From Episyrphus balteatus (taxonomy: Eukaryota > Arthropoda > Insecta > Diptera > Syrphidae), in contig NC_079137.1 of NCBI RefSeq assembly GCF_945859705.1, positions 81,365,150 to 81,429,149 on the forward strand: a DNA stretch of 64,000 nucleotides, given 5' to 3'. A model generated the notes under the pieces. That model saw only the letters and a list, made by a program, of their open reading frames with translations. It was not told the DNA's origin and did no database searches. Positions 35,402-48,806 of this stretch are shown here, one piece after another (the first letter of the stretch is position 1; each line of letters opens with the position of its first letter). The translations under genes were made by a program, and so were the position numbers.

Positions 35402-38330
35402 AATCCTACTATTTTTTTCTTACGTACTTAGACCTCAGGGACTTGGAAATCACTTTACAAAAATTACGTTTTCGAGATATAATTTTTCAAAGTTTGTTAT
35501 AGTTGTTTTTCCCAGCATACTTAGTATTCGGGCTATATGTTGAGTAATAAACGATCAATCTGAACAGAAAAACTGGCACCTAAAAGCTGAATAAATAAGC
35601 AATAAACACTAGAATAAATTTTCTGTGTCACTCTAGATAGTTAAGTGCAATATACCAAAACATTTTTTAAAAAATGGATTTTTTAACGGAAAATTTTGCC
35701 AAAAAATATTTCTTATTGAAAGAAAAAATCAAAATCTTTCGAGTCCTCATAGTTTTAAATTTTTTATGTGTAGAACACTTTCTAGAAAAGATAACAAGAT
35801 AATTTTCTACAAAATCTATGAATAAGTTATAAAGATATTACCATTTTTGTAACGATCAATATTTTCGACTCTTTTTGTTACTTTTTGATTTTTTGTCTAT
35901 AACTTGAAAAGCAAGCCGAATTTAAAAATTTTTATTAAGTAAGTTTTTGTAGATAATTAAATTTCCTTTCGATATGTATCCATTTAAAAAAATTTTAAAT
36001 TAAAATAATGTAAGAAATTTAAGAAAAACTATTCAAAAAAAACAAAAATAAAACGACATTTTTGATGTTTTTTCTAAATAGTCTATTTTTTCCTTTGAGC
36101 ATTTTTGGATATTGAATATGTAACGGAGAAGAGAAGCTATGTACTTTATTTTTTATCATAATGATAAAAAAAAATTGAATACTGCTTAAATAGGATAAAA
36201 TATGGACTTACAAAATCTACAACTGTTTTTGGTCTTTTTGAAATGTTGGGCGCCAATTAACTCATTTCTTATGCATGTAATTAAAATTTCTCAATATCAT
36301 TGGAATTACTTACACAATTAACTGTAATATTGTATGTTTCAGTTAGCTAACTAAAAAATACCCAGAATGCAAGTCAAACATATATATCTTAAAATCTAAA
36401 AATTAAGATCTCTTCTTTACGTTGGGCGCCACTTTCTGAGAATTCATTATGAATTATATCTTACTCTAAATATTGACGTAGATTCTACGCCTTTATTTCA
36501 TTCTATTAAAAACTGATAAGAGTATAAGTTTCAACTGCAGTGACTTGGAAGTAAAGTAAAGTTTATGGATTAAGGGAATCTTGAAGGAGTCCTTTGTAGA
36601 TTTATAAGATAAGGCAAAGTAAAATATTATTTATTTCTTTTATGATTTTTTTCAAAATTCCATTTATCTTTTTTGTCCTTTTGAGGCTATCCTTAATTCC
36701 ATCCATCAAACACATGATGCAATTTCACATCTTGACTTTTCATCGTTCGTTAATTAAACACAGTTAACAACAAAAAAAAAATTGTATTTTATGTTCGTTC
36801 TTTTGTTTGTCTATTTTTGTTGTATTTTTTTTTCTTTTTCTTATTTTGCATTTCAACGCACAAAGATATTTATATACTTTGCCATGGCTGACGGATTTAT
36901 AAGAGAACAGAATTAATACAAAAAAAACAAGATCAAGATATATGGCATCGGCATGATGGCAATGGGGACAAAATGTTAGGTTGTTGCGGGGCGAGTTGGG
37001 GGAGGGGGTAAATGGAGATGAAGTAGAGGAAATGACAGTGAAGTATTGAATTTCGTTGACACTGGGGAGCGGTATAAAGTCGACTATGCTTATACGAAAA
37101 AAACCAAACGAAACAAATGTGAATGTAAATTTGTATCTTTCATGTTTTTTTTTTGGTTTATGTGTATGATGCGGATACTTTGAGCTTGAATGTAAACCGG
37201 CAAAAGGATTCCACATGAATAAATCTAGCTTGTTGGTTGGTGGGTTTTCTTTCTCGAAAGAAAATTGTGTTTTCTCTGACATTTTTTTTATAATCAATTT
37301 TAAACGTAGAAAAAAAAAACAAATGCCAAACAAGTGTGAAAAATAACTACATAATGTGTTGCCATGTGAGTGTTGTAGATCTGTTTGGTTTGTATTTTTT
37401 TTTTTTTTATTCCACAAGAGAATTCTGTGTTCCGTGGCAATGAAATTAAATTAATTGCATTTTGTAATGGGGCTCTTGGATCTTTCACTCTTTTTCTGTG
37501 TCTCTATGCATAAAATGTGACTCCAATTAAAATTGTTATGAGTAAAGCGCAATGTGTGTGCGTGCAAGTGTTATCTTGAATGCGAAAAATTAAAAAAGAA
37601 GAACGGTTGTTGTGTTGGAGTTGGTAGTACAAAGAAATATATAAATGGCTAATTATGATTTTTTTTTTTTTCTTGAAGTCAGTGCGTGAAAATGGGTATA
37701 ACAAACTTAAATTGCTTTAAAAAAAATGCGGACTTTTTAAAAAGGGCTTAGAGAGACCGATAAAATATAATTCATATAAATTATGTGACAAGAAAATGGA
37801 AATTTAATTAATTTATCTTTCTCATTAAAAAAAATAAAACACAGACACATTCTTTCAAGTATAAATATTTAGCACTTGTGAAGAAAAAAAATCTAGGCCT
37901 TTTGTAGGTGGAAAAATGTGTTAATGAAGAATATAACATGATCATGAAACTTTGCTGAAATGTTGAGATTTTTATCTAAAGATTTAGCGATAAGGAAATA
38001 ATAACCTAGAAGACTTTTTTCTGCATCAGATAAAATTATAAGAACAAAACTTTTAAACAATCAATAACAATATCTTATCAGGATGCATTATTTCAATGTC
38101 ACCACACAACTAAGAACTTCTGAAAATGAAGGTACACAAATATTTGATGTAGAAATTGAATAGTAGAAAATATCAAAAAAAACTTATGGCGGTCACAGTA
38201 CTATTTCATGCCTGAAAACTTATCCCTTAGGAAATAGTTAAATATTAGTGGAGACAATATAGAAAGTTAAAAAAGTACACTATTTACGTATACAACAAAA
38301 TAGAATATAACATATAAATAGAATATAATA
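35402..38330. other. Mostly unique AT-rich DNA
   Basis: No gene is recognised. TTGGGCGCCA occurs near 36247 and 36421, and GGGCGCCAATT near 35362, a weak hint of shared ancestry. The segment 36760-37560 is moderately complex. A 217-codon reverse frame there (36764-37417) is K/F/S-rich and has no domain. Confidence 0.35.
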
Positions 38331-38339
38331 TATAATAGA

Positions 38340-39530
38340 ATTACGATAATTATAGTCTATCTTGGTAACGCAGTGCTTTTTCATGCAAAATATTTCTGTC
38401 TCAGGACATCAGTCTTCTCTCCAATTCCAACAGATATTAATTTCACAAAATATTAAAATAAATAAAAAATATTTTAAATCGTGGCTCCAGAAAGGAATTC
38501 AATTTTAGTTACCCTGCGTTACCATGTGAAAGCAAGCATTAATTGTATATAGAATGTACCGCATTTAGTTTGACTTGAAATAAGCTTTTTAATAAGCCAT
38601 TGGTCAGTGGAAATATGCAAGTCAAATAAATAGCTTCAAAGTCACTAAAAAGGAGCGTGACCACTGAGTTAACGCATTTGTGAGATTCTTATACAGAGCT
38701 TTTATACTAATAATATTGCTAGTGACAAAAGTTTTGCGATTTGTTTTCAATTAATTTGAATATTTACAATATATTATGCGTTACTGCTCCACTGCGTTAC
38801 TATAGAGAGAATAAATTGGTAACACAGTTGATTTAGACTACAGTTTTTTCGAATATAATTCAAAACTAATTCAAAACTAGGAGGTTTAAATGCTCTCTTG
38901 TAAAATTTGTTAACATGGATTAACACACTTTTCTGGTTTTACCGACAATATGAGAGAGCTCAATTATCTGATTTTATAAATAAAAATGTAATTTTTAGTA
39001 AAGTAACGCAGTTGTTTAGTTTTTCGATCGCTTTGTATATAAACTGTCATAAATATAAAAATATCATTCAAAAAATCACTGCAAGCTCATTTTTTTTTCA
39101 AAACTAACTGCGCCAATTACACATTGAAAAGTATTTTGGACCAAGTGCCAGTAGCCAAACATACAAGTAACGACCTTGGTGAGGTAGTAACGTTTTGTTA
39201 ATTGCCACTGAAGTAAATACCCCGCAACTAAGTAATTCGGTACCTACGATTTCCTACAGCTCTAGTCGAAATGAATAACTGATTAATTAAAAACTATCTT
39301 CATTAAAAAGTTGTGGGTGAACATTAAAAACGTTACAAACACGTTACTTTAAATTCAAATACACAAATTGAATAAGGTTAAACTTCATCTGATAAATTTT
39401 GTCTGAAATCAAGCTATTGCTAAGCTCTTTTTATCTCTTTGACCTTTTCTAAATAAGTTTGCTTTACTTCACAGTGTAATTTCATGTTTTATAATTCTAA
39501 AATAATTAAAGCGTTACCCCTGCCTTGCTG
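38340..39530. repeat. Homotypic motif block: GTAACGCA
   Basis: GGTAACGCAGT / CTGCGTTAC words occur in both orientations near 38365, 38513, 38778, 38795, 39002 and 39510. Weaker relatives (GTAACACAGTTG, AAGTAACG) lie between. Spacing is irregular and the rest of the sequence is not repeated. The same word recurs in the tandem array at 41.06 kb and in the repeat at 3.65 kb. Confidence 0.5.
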
Positions 39531-39539
39531 CCGATACAA

Positions 39540-41055
39540 ATAAAATATTTAAGTACTACTGACATTAATTGCCCTGTAATTACTCATGCAAAGGCATTGT
39601 ACGATTATTATTCGTTACCTTAGTTGTTTTCTATTAAAAAAAAATTCACCTTGTGTGATGCACTCTACTGTCAGAGAGGGAAGGGAACCATATTTCTTCA
39701 AGGTTTCTATTCTTATACAATTACACATAGTCCATAGCTATCTCCCTTTAGAGAAAAAAAAAAATAAATGAAAACACAGCGGTCAATCGGCGATTCTTTT
39801 GAAACAAATTTCCTTCCCCTCATTATTCAGATTGAATGGAAGAAAAATGGAAAAATACTGTGATTAATGCGAAAAGCATTATATGCAATCAAAACTCATA
39901 CAAATGCACGCATAATGAATCTCGTGGAAAAAAAATGGAATAAAAATATAAAAACTGACAGAAGTTTGCGGTGCCCAGCTGTAACGGCCGCAGAGCGGCG
40001 ACCATTTGTCTGTTCCGATTATAAATGATATCCCACATTCACATGGATTGTTAATAGTGTTAGTGTCTGTTGTAATATGTGTCCATATGGAAAAATTATA
40101 AGTATATCAGCAGCAGAACAAAAAAATAGTAATCAGAGGTAGAAGAGGGTGGGGTTGGGTTGGAAGCAGCAGAGAACACCCGCCATGCCGGCCGGCCGGT
40201 CAGCTTAGTGAGCGGTTGGAACAGACAACTAGTCGCCAAGCTATAATGTAACGCTTTTGTAATATGAGTCCAGAGGTGAGAATGCATCAGTGCATGCGTA
40301 AGAAGCCGCTTGCGGTTGGAGACGTTGGTGGTGGCGGTGAGGAGCGGTTTGTTTCACGGACGGTTCTACTTCTATTTTATTGTTATTGAGGGGTTGGTTG
40401 CTTTGTACTCATTTCTAAAGTTTTTTTTTTTGCTTTGCGTTACAGCTCCAAGAGTGATTATTATTCATTGTAAGAGGCATTTTGGTGTGATGTGTTGCTA
40501 TGCCATTGTTGTGTGCATTAAATCACCACCGCCATTACCGCAAAACCATGACAATGATTTTTTTTTCTATTATACTTCTCCGTAGGTATAAGCGTTTTTT
40601 TTTCTACTTAAGAGGCAAACAATGAACAATAAAAAAAACTTGTTCAACAAAAAATGTTAACAAGTGGAGGAAAAATACGAAAATTGTATATACAAAGTGT
40701 AATAGTTAAGTTGCGATTGCAAGTTGCGCGAGGCAGATGGAGATTATTGTTGTTGTGTGATGGAAAAATACACACGGTCGACATCGATTAGGCAGATTGC
40801 GTAAGAAGCTTGAAAAAAAAAAACTCTTCTACAAATGAAAGGTTTATTTTATTTTTTTTTTTTTTGCTTCTTTGTCAAACATAATGAGTGAGAGAATTAC
40901 AAACGGTTTTTAGTTTTTTTTTTTGTTGTCATTTGATTGTTTGTTTTGCAACAGTTAATGGTAGAAATTCTGTTATGCTAGCATGAAAATTGCTTATCAA
41001 AGTGATAGTTGCTATTTGCAATAGAACCTAATTATCTTGATACCTACAAAGCTTA
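39540..41055. other. Unique DNA, partly GC-richer
   Basis: No gene is recognised. The stretch 39960-40360 is less AT-rich and includes the palindrome CCGGCCGGCCGG near 40187. Isolated GTAACGC words occur near 40248 and 40437. Confidence 0.35.
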
Positions 41056-41061
41056 ATTTTC

Positions 41062-42030
41062 AAACTCACCAACTATTCAATTAAGGTCCCTGAGCACTGT
41101 AAGAAGAACAGTTGAAGAATTTCTAAACAAAAAACACTTAGGCCATTCCAATGTAACGCAGTAACGCTTGATATTCAGTTTATCTCGTTGAAAAACCAAT
41201 CTATTTTCTTGATACTTGGTTAGTCTTAACAACTCATCAATAAGTTGATATCCAAGAAGTTTCACGGAATACTAATAAAAAGAAGTCAGACAAAGACGGT
41301 AGGTAACGGAGAAGCGTTACTTTCGTTGTTTGATAAATTTTTAAACTCACTAACTATTCAATTGAGTTCTCTGAGCAATGTTAGAAGAACTGTAGAAGAA
41401 TTTCTTAAAACAAAAATTTTGGTCATTCCAAAGTAACGCAAGGCATTTAGACGCTTGATATTCAGTTTATCTCGTTAAAGAACCAATCTATTTTCTTGAA
41501 ACTTGGTGAGTCTTATGAGCGCGCATCATAAAGTTGATGTTCAAGAAGTTCCACGAAATACTAATAAAAAGTGGACAGACAAAGACAGTAGGTAACGGAG
41601 AAGCGTTACTTTCGTTGTTTGCAAAATTTTCAAACTCATCAACTTTTCAATTGCGATCTCCGAGCAATGGTACAACAAAAGTTGAAGAAGAATTTCGTAA
41701 CACAAACACCTTGGCCATATCAAAGTAACGCACGCAGTAACGCTTGATATTCAGTTTATCTCGTTGAAGAACCAATCTATTTTCTTGAAACTTGGGGAGT
41801 CTTAAGAACTCTTCAATAAGTTGATGTCCTAGAAATTTCAGGAAATACTAAAGGAGGTAGGTAACGGAGAAGCGTTACTTTCGTTGTTTGCAAAATTTTG
41901 AAACTCATCAACTTTTCAATTGCGGTCTCTGAGCAATGTAAAAAAAAATTGTAGAAAAATTTCTTAGCACAAACACTTTGGCCATTCCGAAGTAACGCAA
42001 GCCATTTAGACTAAAATTTATTAGTTTTTT
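41062..42030 (+). repeat. Tandem array, ~280-bp unit, about 3.5 copies
   Basis: Units start with AAACTCAYCAACTWTTCAATT at 41062, 41343, 41632 and 41901, giving periods of 281, 289 and 269 bp. Each holds GGCCATTCC.A.GTAACGCA, GCTTGATATTCAGTTTATCT, a TTTCTTGA.ACTTGG block and GGTAACGGAGAAGCGTTACT. The last unit is cut short and followed by an inverted piece. High identity among units indicates fairly recent expansion. No coding potential is evident. Confidence 0.9.
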
Positions 42031-42034
42031 GTGA

Positions 42035-42165
42035 AACTTCTAGGATATCAATTTATTGATTAGCTCTTAAGACTCCCAAAGTTTCAAGAAAAAAAAATAT
42101 TTTCTTCAACGAGAAAAACTGGATAACAAGCGTCTATATGTCTACTGCGTTACATTGGAACGGAA
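42035..42165 (-). repeat. Inverted fragment of the ~280-bp tandem unit
   Basis: Read in reverse this segment gives CATTCCGTTCCAATGTAACGCA, the CGTTGAAGAA... block and the TTTCTTGAAACTTTGGGAGT block. It is thus an inverted partial unit joined to the end of the direct array. Confidence 0.8.
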
Positions 42166-42169
42166 TGAT

Positions 42170-43585
42170 GCAAAAATATTAAATTGGTTTCACAATTTTC
42201 GACGAAGAGAACTCTCCTACAAAGTTTTTCTCCAGTTACCTACAAATAGATTTGGATCTGAATCGCCATTAAAGTAAACACCTATGAGTTGACATTTTTT
42301 TTATCAAAACTACAAATTGGATCGAACACAAGTTCTTCATTACCAAAAACTCAAACAAAAAAAAACAAATTGCTGTTAATTTCATCTGGATCTATGACAT
42401 GAATTTGATCGTTGTTGTCTCCAAGCAATTTAAAAATGTTCCCTTATTCTGCTCGTTTCTAAAAAAAACCAAGACTCGCTCTCAACATCAACACAATACA
42501 AAGAGAGATAGATAGATGATGATTTTGAAAAAAATTACACACGATCACTTATAAACATTTATTCTAGTGACACCGGAGCTTAATCAAAATCCACCTTTCA
42601 CGTTCTTGTTTCTACCAATTCAAGATGTTTGCCCGCAGAGATTGTGATGGCTCCCTCACGCCCCCTGCTTTTCATATTTAATTGCAAATTAATCACACTG
42701 ACAGCAGCACCATTTAAAGGAGATTGTGGGATGACAGTGAAAACGAATTTAATGCGGGGGCATTGAAAACCTAAAGAATCAACACGCGACAGTTGCATGG
42801 TTTCCCTCTAATTGGTTTGTCTACTCCAGCGAGGTGCTGAACAAGTCTCCCCAAAAATGGGACTGACTCTCCTGACATTGACATTGGTAGAAGTTATAGT
42901 ATAACCGTGTGATGTATTAATCACTTAATAAACTGACAGCTAAGGAAACCTTTGACATTTTATTTTATCTCTCACAAAAGATCAATCAGGATCTGTCTTA
43001 ATTTTTTTTTTGTGTTTTGTATTTTTGACAGATGATGATCGTTTTAAAAGCAATTAACAGCTTCAGAAGTTGAATCTTGAATGAATTGATTGAGTGTCAT
43101 CGAAAGATTATGGCACAAAAAGAGAGAGAAAGGTGAGGATCAACAACAAAATGATTGAGTGAACGTGTTCATCATTATTTTTGTTGGCATATAATTGCAC
43201 ATTAATAAGAGTTGTTTATTTGTTAACGAAATGCCGCTTCGAGATAGCAACGAATGAATGTAAAAAAAAAAAAACTAGTTTGATTAAAAGGCAGTTATTT
43301 AAGGTGGAATTACATCAGAACTGATTTAGGAACAATTATATTGAGAAGGCAGGCAGGACAGAGGGCAGTAAGAGTGGAGATCTGTCTGATTAATTTGTGA
43401 TTTTAGAATCTTTTATAATATGACTGGAAGTAATAATTGTGAAGGTGTGGCAAGCAATTTATGTAATTAACAAATTATGGAAAAATTTTCTGAAATTTTA
43501 ATGATTTTAATAACTACTTTCGAGTAAGTAAGTAATTTTGAGAGATCGTGTAGTGGAGTGAATTTCAATTCATTCTTTAAATTTT
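42170..43585. other. Unique DNA
   Basis: No gene is recognised. A 66-codon reverse frame (42598-42798) is compositionally protein-like but has no family I know and no splice context. Confidence 0.35.
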
Positions 43586-43587
43586 TA

Positions 43588-45050
43588 ATAAATAATCCAG
43601 TCAAATAAGGGTTCAACCTCGGAATGAATGTTAATAAAATTTTTTTTTGCTCAATATCTTCCTTTTGCCATTCTATAACATATCTCAAAAGTCTTTAAAA
43701 ATCTCATGTCCGCTTGTCGCGATTTCAAGGTCAAATCGCGAAATGGAGATTTTCAAAATTAGCAAAAATAGGCTATGGTATTATATACACAAATGATACA
43801 TGATTTCAAGGTATTTTTTAATGCTGATTCCAAAAAATCTAAAATCAAGGCAATCTGACGTCTCTGAAAAAAGTTATACCTGTTTTTCATCTTTCAACCC
43901 ATATTATTATAACAGTTACTAACTTACTACCGAAAAACCCTTAAAAGTAATGGTAGCGGAATCATATTTTGCATGAGGGTTTTCATATTCATTATCATCA
44001 AGAATCAAAACTATGCAATGCAAAAAAAAACATTTATATCTATGACAAAATGGTATTTTTTGAGAAAAGGGGAAATTTTGGGATGTGCATGGCTAATTTT
44101 TTTGTTTCTATCTTTGTTTGGATATTCTGTAACTTATGTCAAAAATCTAAAAAAAATCTCATGTCCGCAAGTTCTATTTTTCCAGGTTAAACTAAGTTAG
44201 GTGCAGATTTAAAAAAAAATAATAAGAAAACTTTAGATTCTTATATGTATACAAACATAACCCATATCATTTCAAGGTATTTTTAACGCTGATTCCAACA
44301 AAACCCACAAACAAATCAATATGACCATCCCTGAAAAGTAATGTACCTTATTCATGTTGATCTGACACAAGTATCTGAAGAGTAGTTTTTCAATTTTTTC
44401 AAATCTGCACTTTATCTTCAAACCAAGAAAATTAGGACTTGCGGACATGAGATTTTTTTAGATTTTTGAGGGTAGTTAAAGAATATCCAAACAAAGATTA
44501 AAATGAAAAAATTAGCCTATTAGCACTTATTCCTAAGATGAAAAAGAATCTTCTTTAGTGTATATCCTAAAATTTGCCCCTCCATCAAAAAATACCATTA
44601 TTTCGTAGGTATATATATTTTTTGTAATGGATTGTTTTGATTTTTAATAATGATGGATTTTAAAATCTTCATGCAAAATTTGGTTCATCTACCATAACTT
44701 TTAAGGGTTTTTTCGGCAGTAAGTTTGCAACTGTTATAATAATATGAGTTGACAGATGAAAAACAGGTATAACTTTTTCCAGAGACGTCAGATTGTCTTG
44801 ATTTTAGATTTTTTAGAATCAGCATCAGCAAAAATACCTTGAAATCATGTATCATATGTGTATATAATATTTTTGTTAATTTTGAAAATCTCCATTTCGC
44901 GATTTGACTTTGAAATCGCGACAAGCGGACATGAGATTTTTCTAGACTTTTGAGATATGTTATAGAATGGCAAAAGGAAGATATTGAGCAAAAAAAATTT
45001 CTACTAACATTCATTCCGAGGTTAAACCCTTATTTGACTGGATTATTTCG
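43588..45050. mobile_element. Foldback element / long palindrome (arms ~650-700 bp)
   Basis: The left part from AATAATCCAGTCAAATAAGG is mirrored by the right part ending CCTTATTTGACTGGATTATT. Landmarks in both arms are CTCATGTCCGCTTGTCGCGA, TTTCAAGGTATTTTT..TGCTGATTC and ACCCTTAAAAGT. An inner pair (CTCATGTCCGCAAGT near 44158; ACTTGCGGACATGAG near 44438) shows that the symmetry continues almost to the centre near 44.3 kb. Arm identity is lower than in the 18.2-kb palindrome, so it is older. No transposase is present. Confidence 0.85.
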
Positions 45051-45458
45051 ATTATTTATTATAAATCACAAAAAACTAAATTCAATCAAAAATTTGCTGA
45101 GATCGGAATGAAATTGAGGCCTCATTGGATATTTTAGCAATGTTCAAATACATTTCCGCATACATGAGACTGATGCTCTGGGATAATAATATTTGGTATA
45201 AAAAACAACAGCGTTACCAAGTTTTTGAGTGGTGACAGTCGAGTTATATAGCCAGCCCAAACATTTCTTGACCTAGTTGGATTTTTTTATCAAAGTTAAA
45301 TGCCAACAACAAGTGATCCACTCAAGGAAGAGAACTGGGTTCAGTGACTTTTCTTCAGCCAAAAATTAGGTAAATATGAATTTCAACTCAAATATTCTAT
45401 TCATTAACCCAATTTTTCACTTCTTTTGAAATAACATTTAACAGCATTTAAGTTGATA

Positions 45459-45587
45459 CACAGAGAAAAAATAAGGCAGGGATGACTATGCTTCTGGTAT
45501 ATTTAACTTTATTTCTGGTATATTCAACTTTATTCTGATTAAATATACTAGAAGTAAAGTTATCCCTTGCGTTATGTTTTCTTCGTG
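45459..45587. mobile_element. Short TA-flanked MITE (TIR CACAGAGAAAAAATAA), copy 1
   Basis: Left end CACAGAGAAAAAATAAGG, right end TTATGTTTTCTTCGTG, with TA on both sides (45457-45458, 45588-45589). The interior has CTGGTATATT and AAAGTTATCCCTT, shared with the copy at 52561. Confidence 0.75.
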
Positions 45588-45617
45588 TAACGTCTAATGA
45601 AGTAGATATCTACTAAT

Positions 45618-46335
45618 CACGGTTGCCGGAGTGGGTAGGATCCTACCAAACTGGGTAGGTTTTTTTACCTTGGGTAGGTTGGTAGGTTTGAAGTCAATTT
45701 GGTAGGTTTTTCCAAGTTCTTTCTCTAAAATAATTTTATTTTTAATAATTGACGTCAAATCTACCCAAAATATTTGTGCCAAACAAATGTGCCCATCTAA
45801 ACCGAGAGTAATAATATTAAGTAGTGTATGTAAACGCAGTATCCTCATTGTTGGTGTCTGAACTCTTCCATTTTCATGTTTTGTGTTGACACTAACTTAA
45901 CATTCTTGATTAGTGATTTCTACAAAATGGCATTACAATTTTATTTTAAAAGTTTTTTTCCAAAAAATTATTTATAAAAAATTGTTTTTTTAAAAAACGG
46001 CTCTATCGATTTTGAAATTTTTTTTCTAAAAATGCACGTTTATATATCAATCAAAACTGCATACTTGTTTTGGAGGGCAATTTAATTTCAGATTTTATTT
46101 TATTTTTTTAAACGAATTTTATTTTTTTTTCCAAATTTCTATATAGAAAGTCTTAAAAATTTAAGCAGCTTTAACTCCAAGAGCAAGTTCGTGCGACCCA
46201 GTCGTGCATTTTATTTTTTTAAACAAGAATTTATTCTCTTAAAATCAAAAATTTTCGTTGGGTAGGTTTTTCTTTGAATTGGTAGGTTTTTTTCGAAACT
46301 TTGGTAGGAAATTTTTTATGCGAGTGGCAACCGTG
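45618..46335. mobile_element. hAT-like non-autonomous element containing half a mini-me copy
   Basis: Terminal repeats are CACGGTTGCC and GGCAACCGTG. The 8-bp flanks CTACTAAT (45610-45617 and 46336-46343) are identical, the target-duplication length of hAT elements. GGGTAGGTTTTT-type words lie just inside both ends. The middle (about 45905-46220) is the 3' half of the mini-me-like repeat, ending in GAGCAAGTTCGTGCGACC. There is no transposase frame. Confidence 0.85.
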
Positions 46336-46349
46336 CTACTAATTCTAAC

Positions 46350-48767
46350 AAAGTAATATTTTAAGCACTCTTTTTTTCATAAAGTTTTGATTTACCAAGA
46401 AATTTTATTATTAAAGGACTAACTTTTTTTTTTAATTCAGGTTTCTTAAATAAAGTAGGTACTTGCTTTGAGCAAACACTCATTACTTAAAAATGTTGGC
46501 TTAGAGAAAAATATGAAACACTCAAAAAAGTCACTTAAATAATTTTTCAAAAACGTCTTTTCCAAATAAGTAAATTCTTTGAACATCATCATATTCACAG
46601 CATTTTATAATCTTGAAGTAACTACTTTTGAGTAAAGTCTAAATTTATCTAAGAAAAAAACACTTATGGATCTCAATTTCACTAAGAAAAAACCACACAT
46701 CTTCAAAAGTGTTGGGTCCTTAAAAATTAAAAAAGGATATATATTTTTTAAAAACTATGCACATTTAAAGTAACCATTGCCATCAGTCATTATGATGAAA
46801 GTGAATATACTTTATTTGTTTGTGTAAAAATATGGCTGCAATAAATTGTATGCGTCAGAGTGTTAGTGTCAGAACAAATCATTCTAAGGAGGTGACATTT
46901 TATATATGTAAAAAAAAATGTTTTTTTCTTCCCTTCCTTCTAAAAACTTATGTTCGTCGTCTTGCGGTGTGTATGTCCTTTTCCATCATATTGTGCGTTG
47001 ACATGAACTAAGAAGACGTCGCGTCGTCTTTTATCCTCTCCCTTTGATTAACTTCAAGGAAAGTAATAAAAATTCTAAATGTAGGTATGCAAGTTTGTGT
47101 TCCTGAGCTCCTTTATAGAAAAGCTCATCCTTTTCCATATCACACGGAGTAGGTATAAATGTATAGTTGTTATAAGCAAGGTATACAAACTGTTCTGGCC
47201 CATTGTTCTCGTCTAAGGACAAATATCTACACTTATCTCTTTGCATAAAATTTCTCCCTCCTCTCTTCAACTCTGTATTAAGACTCACATATATGTAAAA
47301 TTTGCTGCAAAGCAATCTTCCTTGCCTTCGCCGTTACTGCCTTCATATTCATCCCCCGCATCCGTATTCTATTCACTGTGTGACATCATTCCGTCGTATA
47401 AACACACATACTTTAATTGCAGTCGCATTCAGGACATAAGTGGTTGGAGGAAACGTGCATGTATCCCAGGTAACTAAATCCTTATCTGCATAAATACTCC
47501 CGTCGAGATGCTTTCTTTGCGCATTCGAGGCGACACACATGTGTGCTGGAAGAGAAGTCGGAGCTCCTATATATGCACTTGAGCTCAGAGAAGAGCGAGT
47601 GGGCTTAGAAAAGGGGGGACATGTGGGTGGTTATATAAATGTGTGTGAGTGATATATTTCTAGCCGGGTTGTTTGGTTTCGGTATAATGACACCAGCCGG
47701 CGTTGGCATGCATCAGCATTAAGCGCGGCAACAACAACATCCAATACAAAACACAAACTCTCTAAGGATCCTTACGACCGACAGAGCCTCTTACAGGGAT
47801 ACTGCCACTACTGCTTCTCTGTATGTCGTCGTTCTTGCTTCCTCACCGCCCTCCTGATGGCTGTTTGCTATATGTGAAGTGGGTGACGCTCTTATGAGGT
47901 CTCTATCATCGGCTTTCCAAAACATCGACAACGTCAACGGAAAGCAAAGCAAAGACAAAGTTGGGTGGCAATTTTGGTAGCTCTGTAGGGCTTGTGGACA
48001 TTTTTATCTGCTGCGCTCCAAGGATGTGCCACCTCACACATGCATCCTTTTGCATCTGATATTCCTCGTCTCACTAGTGCGATGATGATGAACTAAAAGG
48101 GTTTGTTTCAGTTTTTTGACCTGGCCTTTCTGAGAACCGCTTTCCATAAGTGGATCTATATGTGGGCTGCAAGTCCTTAATGCTAGTAACGTTCTCCCGC
48201 ACAGTCGGAAGCTTTGTTTCTACACACATTTCTATTATACAGAAAAAAAAGAAGAAGATTTTTTCGGGTCGATAAAAAGAAAGGGACCGTTTTTTTATAA
48301 TAAGCTTCGCGCAGTTCCTTGATTATAATGTCAATCCTTTTGTGTGACCCTTTATTCCTTTGATCTTTTACACATAATAATAGGATCCACTTCCACACAC
48401 TCAAGGCAAGTACACTAATTCCCTGACAGAAGAACCATTGATTAGTGTACTCTTGATGATGATGGTGTGCGATGGGAGATGGCAGCACTCCTTGAAGGGA
48501 TATCTTTTGATGTGCTAACAAAATTGTGCATAATTATGGCTTTTGCTAGGATATCCATAAATCCTCTTCGTGTGACAGCTGACCACATCAAAACTTTTCC
48601 ATTGCAAAACTTTCCTTTTACACACACACACAGGCAATATTTATAGTGTCACTGTCATAGCTCATATGCAAATGATTTGTAGTCTAAGTTTGCTCTGTGT
48701 GGACATCATTTTGTGTGTTGTGTGTGTCCGTTCGTCCGTCAGTCATGTCAAAATCGCATAAAATGAC

Positions 48768-48806
<39 letters not shown>

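Noticed and set aside
36764..37417. 217-codon reverse frame, the longest in the window
   Set aside because: The translation is dominated by K, F, S and P runs from A/T tracts, has no domain, and the region has no splice or coding-bias signal.
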